64,000 nt of DNA. Source: JBKHXF01 sp046566145. GTDB taxonomy: Bacteria; Actinomycetota; Nitriliruptoria; Nitriliruptorales; Nitriliruptoraceae. The DNA is taken from positions 124,001-188,000 of the forward strand of contig JBKHXF010000018.1 of the NCBI GenBank assembly GCA_046566145.1. The letters run 5' to 3'. Shown piece after piece: positions 42,520 to 50,965 of the stretch. The notes below the pieces were generated by a model. That model made no database searches. It was not told where the DNA came from and saw only the letters and a program-made list of their open reading frames with translations. The stretch's first letter is position 1; each line of letters begins with the position of its first letter. The position numbers were made by a program, and so were the translations under genes.

Positions 42520-42953
42520 GCCGGCCACCCCGCGTCCTCGCGCTGGGCCGACTGGAGGTGGTCCTTGGCCGCCCACAGGCCGCGGCGGAGCGCTCGCCGG
42601 TACCCGGCGAGCACGGCCCGCGGCCGACGCGCGCTCGACTCCCCGACCACGACGTGGTGCACGACGGTCCCACCCCAGCCGCGCTCGAGCCAGAACTCCG
42701 CCACCCCCGCGACGTCCCCCGTCAGCGTCATCCGGAAGCCCGTGTCGAGCCGCCACTCGCCGCACACCGCCCGCACCCGCAGGGTGCGTCTGCCGGCGCG
42801 CAGCGCGAGGTCGTAGGTCTCGTCGGGCGCGTCGACCGGGGTGACGCGGACACCCGGCCACCAGGCGGGCCACCGGGCGACGTCGGTCAGGAAGCGGTAG
42901 ACGTCCGGCGCGGGCGCGCGGACGAAGCCGTCGTCGTCGATGTGGATCTGCAC
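42516..42953 (-). CDS. SRPBCC (START-like) lipid/ligand-binding protein
   Basis: A 145-residue helix-grip protein beginning VQIHIDDDGFVRAPAPDVYRFL, with WPAWWPGVRVTPVD and the long C-terminal helix RALRRGLWAAKDHLQSAQ. It has no signal. START-like proteins bind hydrophobic ligands; actinobacterial ones beside ArsA have been called cyclase-like, without proof. A TAGCCT seven bases before the GTG and the absence of a Shine-Dalgarno suggest its own leaderless transcript even though it lies inside a dense cluster. Confidence 0.85.
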   Translation of the reverse strand: MQIHIDDDGFVRAPAPDVYRFLTDVARWPAWWPGVRVTPVDAPDETYDLALRAGRRTLRVRAVCGEWRLDTGFRMTLTGDVAGVAEFWLERGWGGTVVHHVVVGESSARRPRAVLAGYRRALRRGLWAAKDHLQSAQREDAGWPA

Positions 42954-42960
42954 CCGGCGG

Positions 42961-42966
42961 AGGCTA
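42961..42966 (-). promoter_or_regulatory. Minus-10 for a leaderless SRPBCC transcript
   Basis: TAGCCT on the minus strand ends seven bases before the SRPBCC GTG and includes the TAG stop of the upstream phosphatase gene. It would start the five-gene SRPBCC-to-ROK unit independently. Confidence 0.45.
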
Positions 42967-44529
42967 CCGGCGGGCCCCCCGCCGCCGGACGAGGAGCGAC
43001 GCCGCGACGGCCGCGAGGGCGCCGGCGAGACCGCCACCCGTGGCGGGCAACGACGGCGCGCCGCCCCCGGCGGTCCCCTCCGACCCACCGGTCGTGGGGC
43101 CGCCGTCGGTCCCGCCGCCGGCAGCCTCGACGCACACCCCGGTGGGCTGCCGGGCGAAGGCCTCGTCGCGGACCACGCCCTCCCACTGCGGCGCGCCGGC
43201 GCGGGCGAGCCCCGGGTCGGGGACGCCGAGCAGCCAGCCGAACGTGGGGGCGAAGTCGACCTGCTCGGCCTGCTCGGGCAGCGCCTCCGTGTCGTCGACC
43301 ACGTCGACCGCGTCCGGGTCGGACGGGGCGACCGAGGAGGGGGCCGCCAACCCGTCCCAGCCGCCGCTGATGAGCGCGGTGATGTGCCGCGTCACGGCGT
43401 GCCCGTGGTTGCCGGGGATCGGGTTGGCCCGGAGCGACCCGGCCTTGCGGCCCTCCTCGACGTACACGAAGATCTCGCCGGCGCGGTCGGTGCCGGCCAG
43501 GCGCCACGCCGGGTGCACCGCGTCGAGGTCCTGGCCGGGCTCGAGGGGGTTCGGCTCGCGGTACAGGGCCTCGGCGACCCCGTCGAGGCCCGACAGCACC
43601 TCGCGGGCCGCCAGCAGCACCACGTCGCGGTCGACCGCGTCCGGGTCGAGCAGGTAGACGAGCGCGGCGCCCCCGTTGTTCGAGACGAAGAACCGTCCCT
43701 GCGTGCGCGGGTCGGCCTCGAGCGCGCCCTCGATGTCCACGTTGCCGCTCTCCGGCAGGGCGTAGTCCATCGAGTGGTCGGAGGAGATGACGAGGACGGT
43801 GCGGTCCCACATCCCGTTGGCCTCGAGCGCGGCGCGGACCGTCCCGATCAGCGTGTCGGTCTGCTGCAGCGCGGCGCGGCGCCCGCCGGCGACGATGCCG
43901 GCGGAGCCGGTGGGGTCGACGTGCCCGGCGCGGTCGACGTCGCCGAGGTTCGCGAACAGGTAGTCGGGCTGCTCCTGCGCGAGCTCCTCGAGGATGAAGC
44001 CGACGGTCGAGATGTCGGGCGCGTGCCCCGAGCCGGGGATGTTGAACTGCGGCTGCGGGAAGTCGCGGTCCGCCTCCCCCTCGAAGATGAAGTGCACGTA
44101 GTTCTTCGAGAACACGGTGACGGTCCGCAGGTCGGGGCACGCCGTCTCGATCGCGGTCACGAACGAGTCCGCCTGCAGCAGCCCCGGCAGGCCGAGGTCG
44201 GGCGACGACGGTTCGGTGTCGCCGGCGGCGGCGCGGCCGTCGTTGCCCGGGATGCCGTTGGTGCCGGGGTAGGTGCCCGTCGCGATGGCGACGTGGTTCG
44301 GCAGGGTCTCGGCCGACATGACGGACCGCGCCTGCTCGTACCACGTGCCTGCGTCCCGCAGCGACTGCAGGACCGGGGTGTCCGGGCCGACCTCCGAGGG
44401 GTGCAGCGAGTCCACCGTCAGGTGCACGACGTGGACCCGGTCCACCTCGGCGTCCTGGGCGACCGCGGTGGTCGGGACGAGGGCGGCGGCGAGGGCGGCG
44501 ACGGCAGCGCCGGCGGCGAGGTGCTTCAC
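42964..44529 (-). CDS. Secreted alkaline-phosphatase-superfamily hydrolase with LPxTG anchor
   Basis: A 521-residue type-I phosphodiesterase/nucleotide-pyrophosphatase-like enzyme. A signal peptide (AAVAALAAALVPTTAVAQD) precedes VHVVHLTVDSLHPSE (metal Asp), ARSVMSAETLPNHVAIATG (nucleophile Thr in the usual position), FANLGDVDRAGH (Asp/His) and VISSDHSMDY (Asp-His). The C-terminus has LPATG (about 494-498), a hydrophobic helix and RRRGARR, so sortase should fix it to the wall. Substrate unknown. It is the second such anchored protein in the window. Confidence 0.92.
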   Translation of the reverse strand: MKHLAAGAAVAALAAALVPTTAVAQDAEVDRVHVVHLTVDSLHPSEVGPDTPVLQSLRDAGTWYEQARSVMSAETLPNHVAIATGTYPGTNGIPGNDGRAAAGDTEPSSPDLGLPGLLQADSFVTAIETACPDLRTVTVFSKNYVHFIFEGEADRDFPQPQFNIPGSGHAPDISTVGFILEELAQEQPDYLFANLGDVDRAGHVDPTGSAGIVAGGRRAALQQTDTLIGTVRAALEANGMWDRTVLVISSDHSMDYALPESGNVDIEGALEADPRTQGRFFVSNNGGAALVYLLDPDAVDRDVVLLAAREVLSGLDGVAEALYREPNPLEPGQDLDAVHPAWRLAGTDRAGEIFVYVEEGRKAGSLRANPIPGNHGHAVTRHITALISGGWDGLAAPSSVAPSDPDAVDVVDDTEALPEQAEQVDFAPTFGWLLGVPDPGLARAGAPQWEGVVRDEAFARQPTGVCVEAAGGGTDGGPTTGGSEGTAGGGAPSLPATGGGLAGALAAVAASLLVRRRGARR

Positions 44530-44623
44530 GGTGGGTCCTCGGGGCTGCGGGGGGTGCGAGGGGGTTGCGGGAGGTTCGGCGCGGCCGGCGACCGGGAGGG
44601 TCGGACCCGGAGGTGAACGGAGG

Positions 44624-45415
44624 TCAGACGCCGGTGGTCCGGGAGACGAACGCGAGCACCTCGTCGGTGACGAGGTCGGCGTCCCAGTCGAGCATCGGCA
44701 CGTGGTAGCTGCGCTCGCAGACCACCTCGGTGATGTCCGCCGAGGCCGCGAACTCCTGGACGGCCCGGGAGTTCCTCGGGTCGACGGTGTGGTCCTGCGG
44801 GGACACCACGACGAGCAGCGGGCACGTCAGGTCGAGCAGCTGGGCACGGATCCGCGGGAGCTCCCGGATGAGCGACTGTGCGGCCTTGGCGGGGACCTTC
44901 GAGTAGGCACCCTCGTCGACCCCGGGCTTGGCGATGTCGTCGCTCGGCAGCCCCGCGAGGTCCCGGGGGACGACCGGCAGCACGTACTGCAGGATCGGGG
45001 CGACCTTGGCGAGCGCCTGGTCCGGGTCGAGGACCTGCGGGTTGATCACCACCGTCGAGACGATCTCGTCGGGCCGGCGGCTCGCGACGTCGAGGCTGAT
45101 GGTCCCACCCATCGAGTGGCCGACGAGCACCACCTGGTCGCAGCGGCCACGGAGGTCGTCCACGGCGCGCTCGACCTCCGCCCGCCACTCCTGGTAGCGG
45201 GTGCGCGCCATGTCCTTGACGGACGTGCCGTGGCCGGGCAGCCGCGGGACCTCGACGCTGTAGCCGGCCGCGTTGAGCGCCTCGCCGAGCGGTCGGGTCG
45301 CGAGCGGGTTGCCCGTGAAGCCGTGGGTGACCACGACCCCGACGGTGGCGCGCTCGCCCTCGCCCGGGGCGGCCCACGCCTCGGCGCCCGGGATGATGGC
45401 GATGGTGTCGACCAC
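44624..45415 (-). CDS. Alpha/beta hydrolase, carboxylesterase/monoacylglycerol-lipase-like
   Basis: A 263-residue serine hydrolase with VVVTHGFTGNPLATRPL (oxyanion region), nucleophile elbow VLVGHSMGGTISLDVA (Ser at about 108), Asp in VVSPQDHTVDP and His in ERSYHVPMLDWD. THGFTGNP is typical of bacterial carboxylesterase Est30 and monoglyceride lipases. No signal peptide. GTG at 45415 follows AGGAG. It lies 94 bases upstream of the anchored phosphatase on the same strand. It is the first gene of the leftward block and diverges from the membrane-EEP gene. Confidence 0.92.
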   Translation of the reverse strand: MVDTIAIIPGAEAWAAPGEGERATVGVVVTHGFTGNPLATRPLGEALNAAGYSVEVPRLPGHGTSVKDMARTRYQEWRAEVERAVDDLRGRCDQVVLVGHSMGGTISLDVASRRPDEIVSTVVINPQVLDPDQALAKVAPILQYVLPVVPRDLAGLPSDDIAKPGVDEGAYSKVPAKAAQSLIRELPRIRAQLLDLTCPLLVVVSPQDHTVDPRNSRAVQEFAASADITEVVCERSYHVPMLDWDADLVTDEVLAFVSRTTGV

Positions 45416-45514
45416 GGTGGCTCCTGCGTCGCGTTCGTCGGTTCGCCCCCACGCGGGCGCTCGGTGCGGCACGCTAGACGACGGGAGGGGTCGTTCGGGT
45501 GCGGGAGGCACGCG

Positions 45515-47629
45515 GTGGCGACCAGTGGAACGACGGGACGGACGGGCCCCGAGGACACCTCCGGACGCACCGACCCCACCGACGGGGGGCAGGTGGCCGT
45601 CGCCGGCGCGCTCGTGCGCGCCCCCGGGCGTCCCCGGGGCGCCGCCGCGGTCCCGGGCCCCGAGGGCGCGCGGGCCCGCGCCGTCACCGCCGCACGCTCC
45701 CGCGCCGGCGGCACGGTCGCCGTCGCGCTCGCCACCGTGGTCGGCCTCGAGCTCGTGCGGGTCTGGCTGCCCTCGGTCGTGTTCGTGTACGGACGTGCCG
45801 GATCGACCCCGGCGACCGAGATGGGCGCGTTCGCGCTCGGGCTCGTCACGGCGGCGGTCGTCGCCGGCGCGCTGACGGTCCGACTCGGCCCGGCACGGCT
45901 CGCGACCGCGATGCTGGCCGTGGCACTGCTCGCCCGGCTCGTCCTGCAGGGCGGGCCGGGGGGCGGGGTCCAGCTCACGGCGGCCAGCGTCGGCGCCGTC
46001 GCCTGGACGGTGTGGCTCGGCGCGCTCGCCGGCGGGGCGCTGCCCCGGCGGCTCGTCGCCCGTGGCCTCGCCCTGGGGCTCGTCGTCGACGTGGCCCTGC
46101 GCGGGATGCTCGCGACCGCGGAACCCGTGTGGACCGCCGGGGCCGCCGGCTGGCTCGTCGCGCTCGCGCTGGTCGTCGCCACCGGCGCGTCCTGGCGCGA
46201 CGCCGTGGCCCGGCGCGGGCCCCGGGTGGCCCCGGACGGCGGTGCCGCGATCTGGCTGGCGCTCGGTCCGGTCCTGCTGCTGTGGGGCGTCGTCGCCGGA
46301 CTCCCCTCCCGGCTCGTCACCCTCGACGGGCTGCCCGTGTGGCTGGCCGCCGCGGTCCTCGTCGGCGCCGCGTCCCTGGCCCTCGGCGGCCTGCCGGCGC
46401 TCGCGTCGCGGCACCCACGGTCCGTGGCCGGGGTGGCCGCCGGCGGTGGGCTGGTCACGATCGCGACCGGCGTGGATGGGGCCACGGTGCCGGCGACGGT
46501 CACGGCGGCCGCGCTGCTGGTGCTGCTCGGGGGCGCGCTGGCCGGGTTGGCCGCGTCGTCGCGGCCCCCCCGCCGGGCCGGGGACGGCCGGCCGCGCGGG
46601 CGCTCCCGGGCCGCCGCCGGCGGCGCCGGCGGCGTGCTCGCCCTGACGGTGCTGGGCTTCGTCCTCTACGCGTCCTACGACGTCGACCTCGGCGTCGACC
46701 CGGCGACCCTGCTGCGCGTGGCGGTGCTGCTCACCGTGCCGGCGCTGGTCCCCCTCGTACGTCGCCGCGTCGTCGACCTGACCCACGCCGACACGGATGC
46801 GGTGCCGCCGGGGGCGCACGCCGAGCGCCGGCTCGTCGCGGCCGGCGCGGGGGTGCTCGTGCTGGCGACGGCCGCCGGTGGCGCGCTCGCGTCGGCACCG
46901 GCGGCCCCTCCCCCGTCCACGCTCACCGCCGGCGAGCCCGCGCTGCGCGTCCACCTCCACAACGTCCACATGGGGATCGACACGCGCGGCCGTTTCGTCC
47001 CGGCGGAGCTCGCCGCGGTCGTGCGCACCGAGCGTCCCGACGTGGTGGTGCTCAACGAGGTCGACCGGGGCTGGCTGCTCCAGGGCGGCCACGACCTGCT
47101 CGGCCTGCTGGCGGCGCGGATCGGCCTGCCCCACGTCGCCTTCGCGCCGGCCGCGGACGAGGTGTGGGGCAACGCGGTGCTGTCACGCTGGCCGATCTCG
47201 TCCGAGTCCGTGGTCACGCTCCCGGTCGGCGGCGTGCCGATGCGCCGCTCCGCGCTCGAGGTGACCATCGCGAGCCCCCACGGCGACGTCGTGCTGCTCG
47301 CCACGCACCTGCACCACCTCGACGACGAGCCGGACGTCCGGCTCGCGCAGGCCCGGGCGGTCGCCGAGCTGGTGGCCGCCAGGGACGGGACGCCGGTGAT
47401 CGTGGCCGGCGACCTCAACGCGCAGCCGGGCGACCCCGAGCTCGCCCCGCTCGAGGCGCTCGTCGCCGACCTCACCGGCCGCCCCGACCCGACGTTCCCG
47501 TCGTGGGACCCGCAGTGGCGCATCGACCACGTCCTGGGCACCCCCGGCCTCACCGGCGTCGACGCCACCGTGCCGCGCAGCGAGGCCTCCGACCACCTCG
47601 GCGTGGCCGTGACCGTCCGGCTCCCCTGA
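45515..47629 (+). CDS. Membrane protein fused to an EEP phosphohydrolase domain
   Basis: A 704-residue fusion. Residues ~65-450 hold about ten hydrophobic helices (TVAVALATVVGLELVRVWL, GALVTAAVV-type stretches, LVVDVALRGMLATA). After a last helix (LVLATAAGGALASAP) comes an extracytoplasmic EEP domain: LRVHLHNVHMGIDTRG, VVLNEVDRGWLLQGG (Glu), VIVAGDLNAQPGDPEL (DLN), WDPQWRIDHVLG (RIDHV) and ASDHLGVAVTV (SDH). GTG at 45515 follows GGGAGG by six bases. Such enzymes may cut phosphodiesters outside the membrane; the substrate is open. Confidence 0.88.
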   Translation: MATSGTTGRTGPEDTSGRTDPTDGGQVAVAGALVRAPGRPRGAAAVPGPEGARARAVTAARSRAGGTVAVALATVVGLELVRVWLPSVVFVYGRAGSTPATEMGAFALGLVTAAVVAGALTVRLGPARLATAMLAVALLARLVLQGGPGGGVQLTAASVGAVAWTVWLGALAGGALPRRLVARGLALGLVVDVALRGMLATAEPVWTAGAAGWLVALALVVATGASWRDAVARRGPRVAPDGGAAIWLALGPVLLLWGVVAGLPSRLVTLDGLPVWLAAAVLVGAASLALGGLPALASRHPRSVAGVAAGGGLVTIATGVDGATVPATVTAAALLVLLGGALAGLAASSRPPRRAGDGRPRGRSRAAAGGAGGVLALTVLGFVLYASYDVDLGVDPATLLRVAVLLTVPALVPLVRRRVVDLTHADTDAVPPGAHAERRLVAAGAGVLVLATAAGGALASAPAAPPPSTLTAGEPALRVHLHNVHMGIDTRGRFVPAELAAVVRTERPDVVVLNEVDRGWLLQGGHDLLGLLAARIGLPHVAFAPAADEVWGNAVLSRWPISSESVVTLPVGGVPMRRSALEVTIASPHGDVVLLATHLHHLDDEPDVRLAQARAVAELVAARDGTPVIVAGDLNAQPGDPELAPLEALVADLTGRPDPTFPSWDPQWRIDHVLGTPGLTGVDATVPRSEASDHLGVAVTVRLP

Positions 47630-47656
47630 CCCCGTCCCGCGACCCACCCAGGGGTG

Positions 47657-48826
47657 TCAGGCGGGGTCGGGTCGGCCGCCCGCGCCGCCGGCAGCGACGA
47701 CCTCGGTGAGCAGCGAGCGCATCCGCTCGGCGATGCCGTCCCAGCCCCACCGCGCCTCGACGTGGGCCCGGCCGGCGCGGCCCGCCGCCGCGCGTGCCGC
47801 CGGGTCGGCGAGCCACCGGTGGACGGCGTCGCACAGCTCGGCGACGTCGGTCCCGTCCACGACCGTCCCGGTCCCGGGCGCCACGGTCTCCGGCGCCCCG
47901 CCGGAGTCGCCGGCGACGACGGGGACGCCGCAGGCCTGCGCCTCGAGGAACACGATCCCGAGCCCCTCGACGTCGGTGCCGGCACGGCGGGTCCGGCACG
48001 GCATGACGAACAGGTCGAGCGCCGCGTAGGCCCCGGGGAGGTCGGCCCACGGCACCCGTCCCGGCACCACCACGCGCTCGAGGTGTGCGGCGCGGCGACG
48101 CAGCGCGGCCTCGAGCGGCCCGGTCCCGGCCAGGACGAGCCACGCCTCGGGGTGCAGCTCGGCGAGCCGGGGCCACGCGTCGAGGAGCTGGTCCTGGCCC
48201 TTGCGCGGGACGAGCCGGGAGATGCAGCCGACCAGGGGGGCGTCGGGGGGGACGCCCCAGCCGGCGCGGACGGCGGCCCCGTCCACGCCCGGGTGGAACA
48301 GCTCCAGGTCCACCCCGGGGGGGACGTGCGCCACGCGCGGCGCGGCGAGGTGATCTCCGAGCTCCCGGCGGGTGAACCCGGAGATCACGGTGGCGGCGTC
48401 GAGGTCCCGGGTGGCGCGCCGGACCAGCCGACCGAGCCGGGCCGTGGCGAGGCCGGCCTCGAGCCCGTGCGTGATGCCGACCACGGGCACGCCGAGGTCG
48501 GCGCGGAGCCGCCCCGCGAGCTCCCCGAGGGGCCAGGTGGCGCCGAGCACGACGACGTCCGGGCGGTGGTCCCGGGCGACGACGCGGACGAGGTCGCGCA
48601 CCGCCGGCGTCGGCTGGACCGAGCCGGCGGCGCGCACGACCCGGTACGGGGCGGCGCGGTCGTGGTCCAGGGCGTCGGGATGGGCCGGCCCGACCACGAC
48701 GGCGTCCTGCGGGTCGAGCCGCAGGAGCAGGTTGTGCAGGAACTGCTCGATGCCGCCGGCGCGGGGTGGCAGGTCGTTGGTCAGCCACAGGGTCCGGGGC
48801 CCCGGCCGCGCCGGCGGCGCGGTCAC
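47657..48826 (-). CDS. GT4-family glycosyltransferase, PimB-like
   Basis: A 389-residue GT-B glycosyltransferase. N-terminal acceptor motif LPPRAGGIEQFLHNLLLRL, then VAHVPPGVDLELFHPG, GCISRLVPRKGQDQLLDA (donor diphosphate Arg-Lys), and GLGIVFLEAQACGVPVVAGDSGG (ExxxxGxxxxE-type donor motif). The pattern resembles PimB' mannosyltransferases that extend phosphatidylinositol mannosides, but donor and acceptor cannot be proven. GTG at 48826 overlaps the M48 protease stop by four bases. Confidence 0.9.
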   Translation of the reverse strand: MTAPPARPGPRTLWLTNDLPPRAGGIEQFLHNLLLRLDPQDAVVVGPAHPDALDHDRAAPYRVVRAAGSVQPTPAVRDLVRVVARDHRPDVVVLGATWPLGELAGRLRADLGVPVVGITHGLEAGLATARLGRLVRRATRDLDAATVISGFTRRELGDHLAAPRVAHVPPGVDLELFHPGVDGAAVRAGWGVPPDAPLVGCISRLVPRKGQDQLLDAWPRLAELHPEAWLVLAGTGPLEAALRRRAAHLERVVVPGRVPWADLPGAYAALDLFVMPCRTRRAGTDVEGLGIVFLEAQACGVPVVAGDSGGAPETVAPGTGTVVDGTDVAELCDAVHRWLADPAARAAAGRAGRAHVEARWGWDGIAERMRSLLTEVVAAGGAGGRPDPA

Positions 48827-50190
48827 GGGGCGTCCCCCGGGATGGCCGGGTGGCGACGCTCGGCCTCGGCACGGCGGAGCTCGTCGAGGTCGGGGAGCTC
48901 CAGCCCGAGGTGCGTGGCGAGGTCCACGGTGGCACGGATGCGGGCGTCGGCGGTCGGGTGCGAGCCCCGCAGCCACACCGCCCACGTCGGCGGGGTCGGG
49001 TCGGCGAGGTCGCGCACGACGAAGGTGCGGGCGGTCGCGATGGGCGGGGTGGCCGCCCCCGAGAGCTCGAGGCCACGGGCGTCCGCCGCGGCCTCGACGC
49101 GTCGCGAGGTCCAGGTCACGACGGGCTGGCCGACGAGCGTCGCGACGGCCGCGACCGCGGCGACGACGGCGACGAGGCGGGGGTCGGCCGGGCCCCTCGC
49201 GTCGACGAGCCCGCGGACCCGTCGGCCGGCGAGGAGACGCGACAGGACCAGCAGAGCCGGGAGGACCCCGGTGGCGGTCGCGAGCACGCCCCGCGGGATG
49301 TCGCGGTGCTCCCGGTGCGCGAGCTCGTGGGCGACCACGGCGGCGACCTCGTCCGGGCCGAGCTCGAGCAGGGTGTCGTACACGACGACCCGGCGGCTCG
49401 GCCCGAGCCCGGTCACGAAGGCGTTCACCCGGGTGGTGCGCCGCGAGGCGTCGCCGACCAGCACCTCGAGGTCTCCCTCGCCGGCGCGCTCCAGCACCGT
49501 CTCCACCGCCGTGCGGGTCGGGCCGGCCGGCAGCGGGGTGGTGGTCAACCGCAGGGGCTGCAGGACCAGGGGGTCGAGCAGGACGAGGACCGCCGCGAGG
49601 ACCGTCGCCGCGACGGTGAGGCGGTAGGGCCACGAGCGGGGCCAGCGGTGCAGGGCGGTGACGACGACCGCGCCGGCGGCGGCAGCCACCAGCACGGGGG
49701 TGCCCGCGGCGAGCGCCCAGTCGGCGAACCAGGTCCCGAGCCCCGCCGTGCGGAACCCCCAGCGGCCGTCCTGGACGAACCCGAGCGCGAAGGCGATCGG
49801 CAGGATCGCGAGGCGGGTGAGGCCGACGGCGAGCACCGCCACGAGCGCACCCCGGGCCGCGCGTCGCCACCCGCGCGCGTCCGCGCTCCCGGACAGGCGG
49901 GCCACCGCGCGTCGCCCCGCCGGGAGCGCGAGCAGCAGCACGGGCACCAGCACGTCGAGCAGCGTCGCGACGGCGATGCCGAGGTAGCGCGGGCCGGTGT
50001 AGGCGGCGACGGTGGCGAGGACGGCCGGGTCGAAGGCGTCGAGGTCGGTCGGGACCGCCGGCAGGTCGGGGGCCAGGGGCCGGGCGAGCGTCGCGACGAC
50101 CCCGGCGAGCGCGAGCGCCGCGGCCAGGGCCGCGGAGGGCACCACGCGGTCGTGCCGGTCGGGCGCCTCCGCCGGCGCGGCCGCGGCCAT
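48823..50190 (-). CDS. M48-family membrane metalloprotease (CAAX protease/Ste24-like)
   Basis: A 455-residue membrane protease with several helices before and after a catalytic core: VVVYDTLLELGPDEVAAVVAHELAHREHRD carries HELAH (zinc) and the third ligand Glu lies in RRVEAAADARGLEL. LVGDASRRTTRVNAFVTGLG is the typical Ste24 strand (NAF). Its ATG overlaps the previous stop (TGATG-type). Between the lipoprotein and the GT4 gene, it may process or control envelope proteins; inference only. Confidence 0.92.
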   Translation of the reverse strand: MAAAAPAEAPDRHDRVVPSAALAAALALAGVVATLARPLAPDLPAVPTDLDAFDPAVLATVAAYTGPRYLGIAVATLLDVLVPVLLLALPAGRRAVARLSGSADARGWRRAARGALVAVLAVGLTRLAILPIAFALGFVQDGRWGFRTAGLGTWFADWALAAGTPVLVAAAAGAVVVTALHRWPRSWPYRLTVAATVLAAVLVLLDPLVLQPLRLTTTPLPAGPTRTAVETVLERAGEGDLEVLVGDASRRTTRVNAFVTGLGPSRRVVVYDTLLELGPDEVAAVVAHELAHREHRDIPRGVLATATGVLPALLVLSRLLAGRRVRGLVDARGPADPRLVAVVAAVAAVATLVGQPVVTWTSRRVEAAADARGLELSGAATPPIATARTFVVRDLADPTPPTWAVWLRGSHPTADARIRATVDLATHLGLELPDLDELRRAEAERRHPAIPGDAP

Positions 50191-50939
50191 CAGCGGGTCG
50201 GCTGGTCGTCGGGGCGCGCCTGCCAGACCGCGTCGGCGGCCGCCACGGCGGCGGCGAGGGCCGCGGTGGCCTCCTCGCGGGCCTCGACGACCGTGGTGAG
50301 CTCGGCGGTGGCGGTGTCGTACTGCCGCCGGACCGGGTCGAGCCGCACCACGAACGCCGCCGCGGCCTCCTCGTCGTCGCGGTAGAAGGAGCGCTCGGTG
50401 ACGGCGTCCGCGACGTGCTGTCGGACGCGGTCGAGCACCTCCGCGTGGCGCTGCAGGATCTGCACCACCGCGTCGGCGGTGCGGGCGTCCTCGCGGACGG
50501 CCTCGAGCACGGCGTCCTCGGCCTCGAGCCAGCGACGTGCCCATCCGGGGTCGACCTCGTCGCGGGCGCTCGCCAGCACGGCCCGGCTCTCGTCGATGGT
50601 CACGGCGAGCTCGGCGAGCTGCTCCCGCAGACCCGGGAGCGCCGCGGCATCGAGGGATGTGGCCTCCTCGGAGAAGGCGTCCTGGGCCTCGTGCACGGTG
50701 CCGGCGTCCCCCATGGCGACCACGGCGGCGTCGAGGGCCGCGACGGCGTCGAGCGCCTCACGGACCGGCCGGACGACGGCACGGTGCTGCTCGGCGCTGG
50801 CGGCCACGGCGGCGTTCACCCGCGCGACCGTGCGGCCGTCGTCGGTGGGCAGGTCGGGCTGCCCGCCGCACCCGGCGGCCACGAGCGCCAGCGCCAGCGC
50901 GAGGGCCGACGGCAGGACGGGGCGGAACGGGGCACGCAT
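50190..50939 (-). CDS. Alpha-helical lipoprotein of unknown function
   Basis: A 249-residue lipoprotein with signal LPSALALALALVAAGC (Cys about 24). The mature part is almost entirely helical with regular Ala/Glu/Arg heptads (LREQLAELAVTIDESRAVLA, LDRVRQHVADAVTERS, TTVVEAREEATAALAAAVAA). No catalytic motif. The ATG at 50939 is preceded by TACCGT with eight bases and no Shine-Dalgarno, so a leaderless transcript for this gene, the M48 gene and GT4 is likely. Confidence 0.82.
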   Translation of the reverse strand: MRAPFRPVLPSALALALALVAAGCGGQPDLPTDDGRTVARVNAAVAASAEQHRAVVRPVREALDAVAALDAAVVAMGDAGTVHEAQDAFSEEATSLDAAALPGLREQLAELAVTIDESRAVLASARDEVDPGWARRWLEAEDAVLEAVREDARTADAVVQILQRHAEVLDRVRQHVADAVTERSFYRDDEEAAAAFVVRLDPVRRQYDTATAELTTVVEAREEATAALAAAVAAADAVWQARPDDQPTR

Positions 50940-50947
50940 GGGAGCGG

Positions 50948-50953
50948 ACGGTA
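50948..50953 (-). promoter_or_regulatory. Minus-10 for a leaderless lipoprotein transcript
   Basis: TACCGT on the minus strand ends eight bases before the lipoprotein ATG; the gap after the SepH stop is only 26 bases, which leaves little room for any other promoter form. Confidence 0.5.
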
Positions 50954-50965
50954 CCGGTGCGGCGC

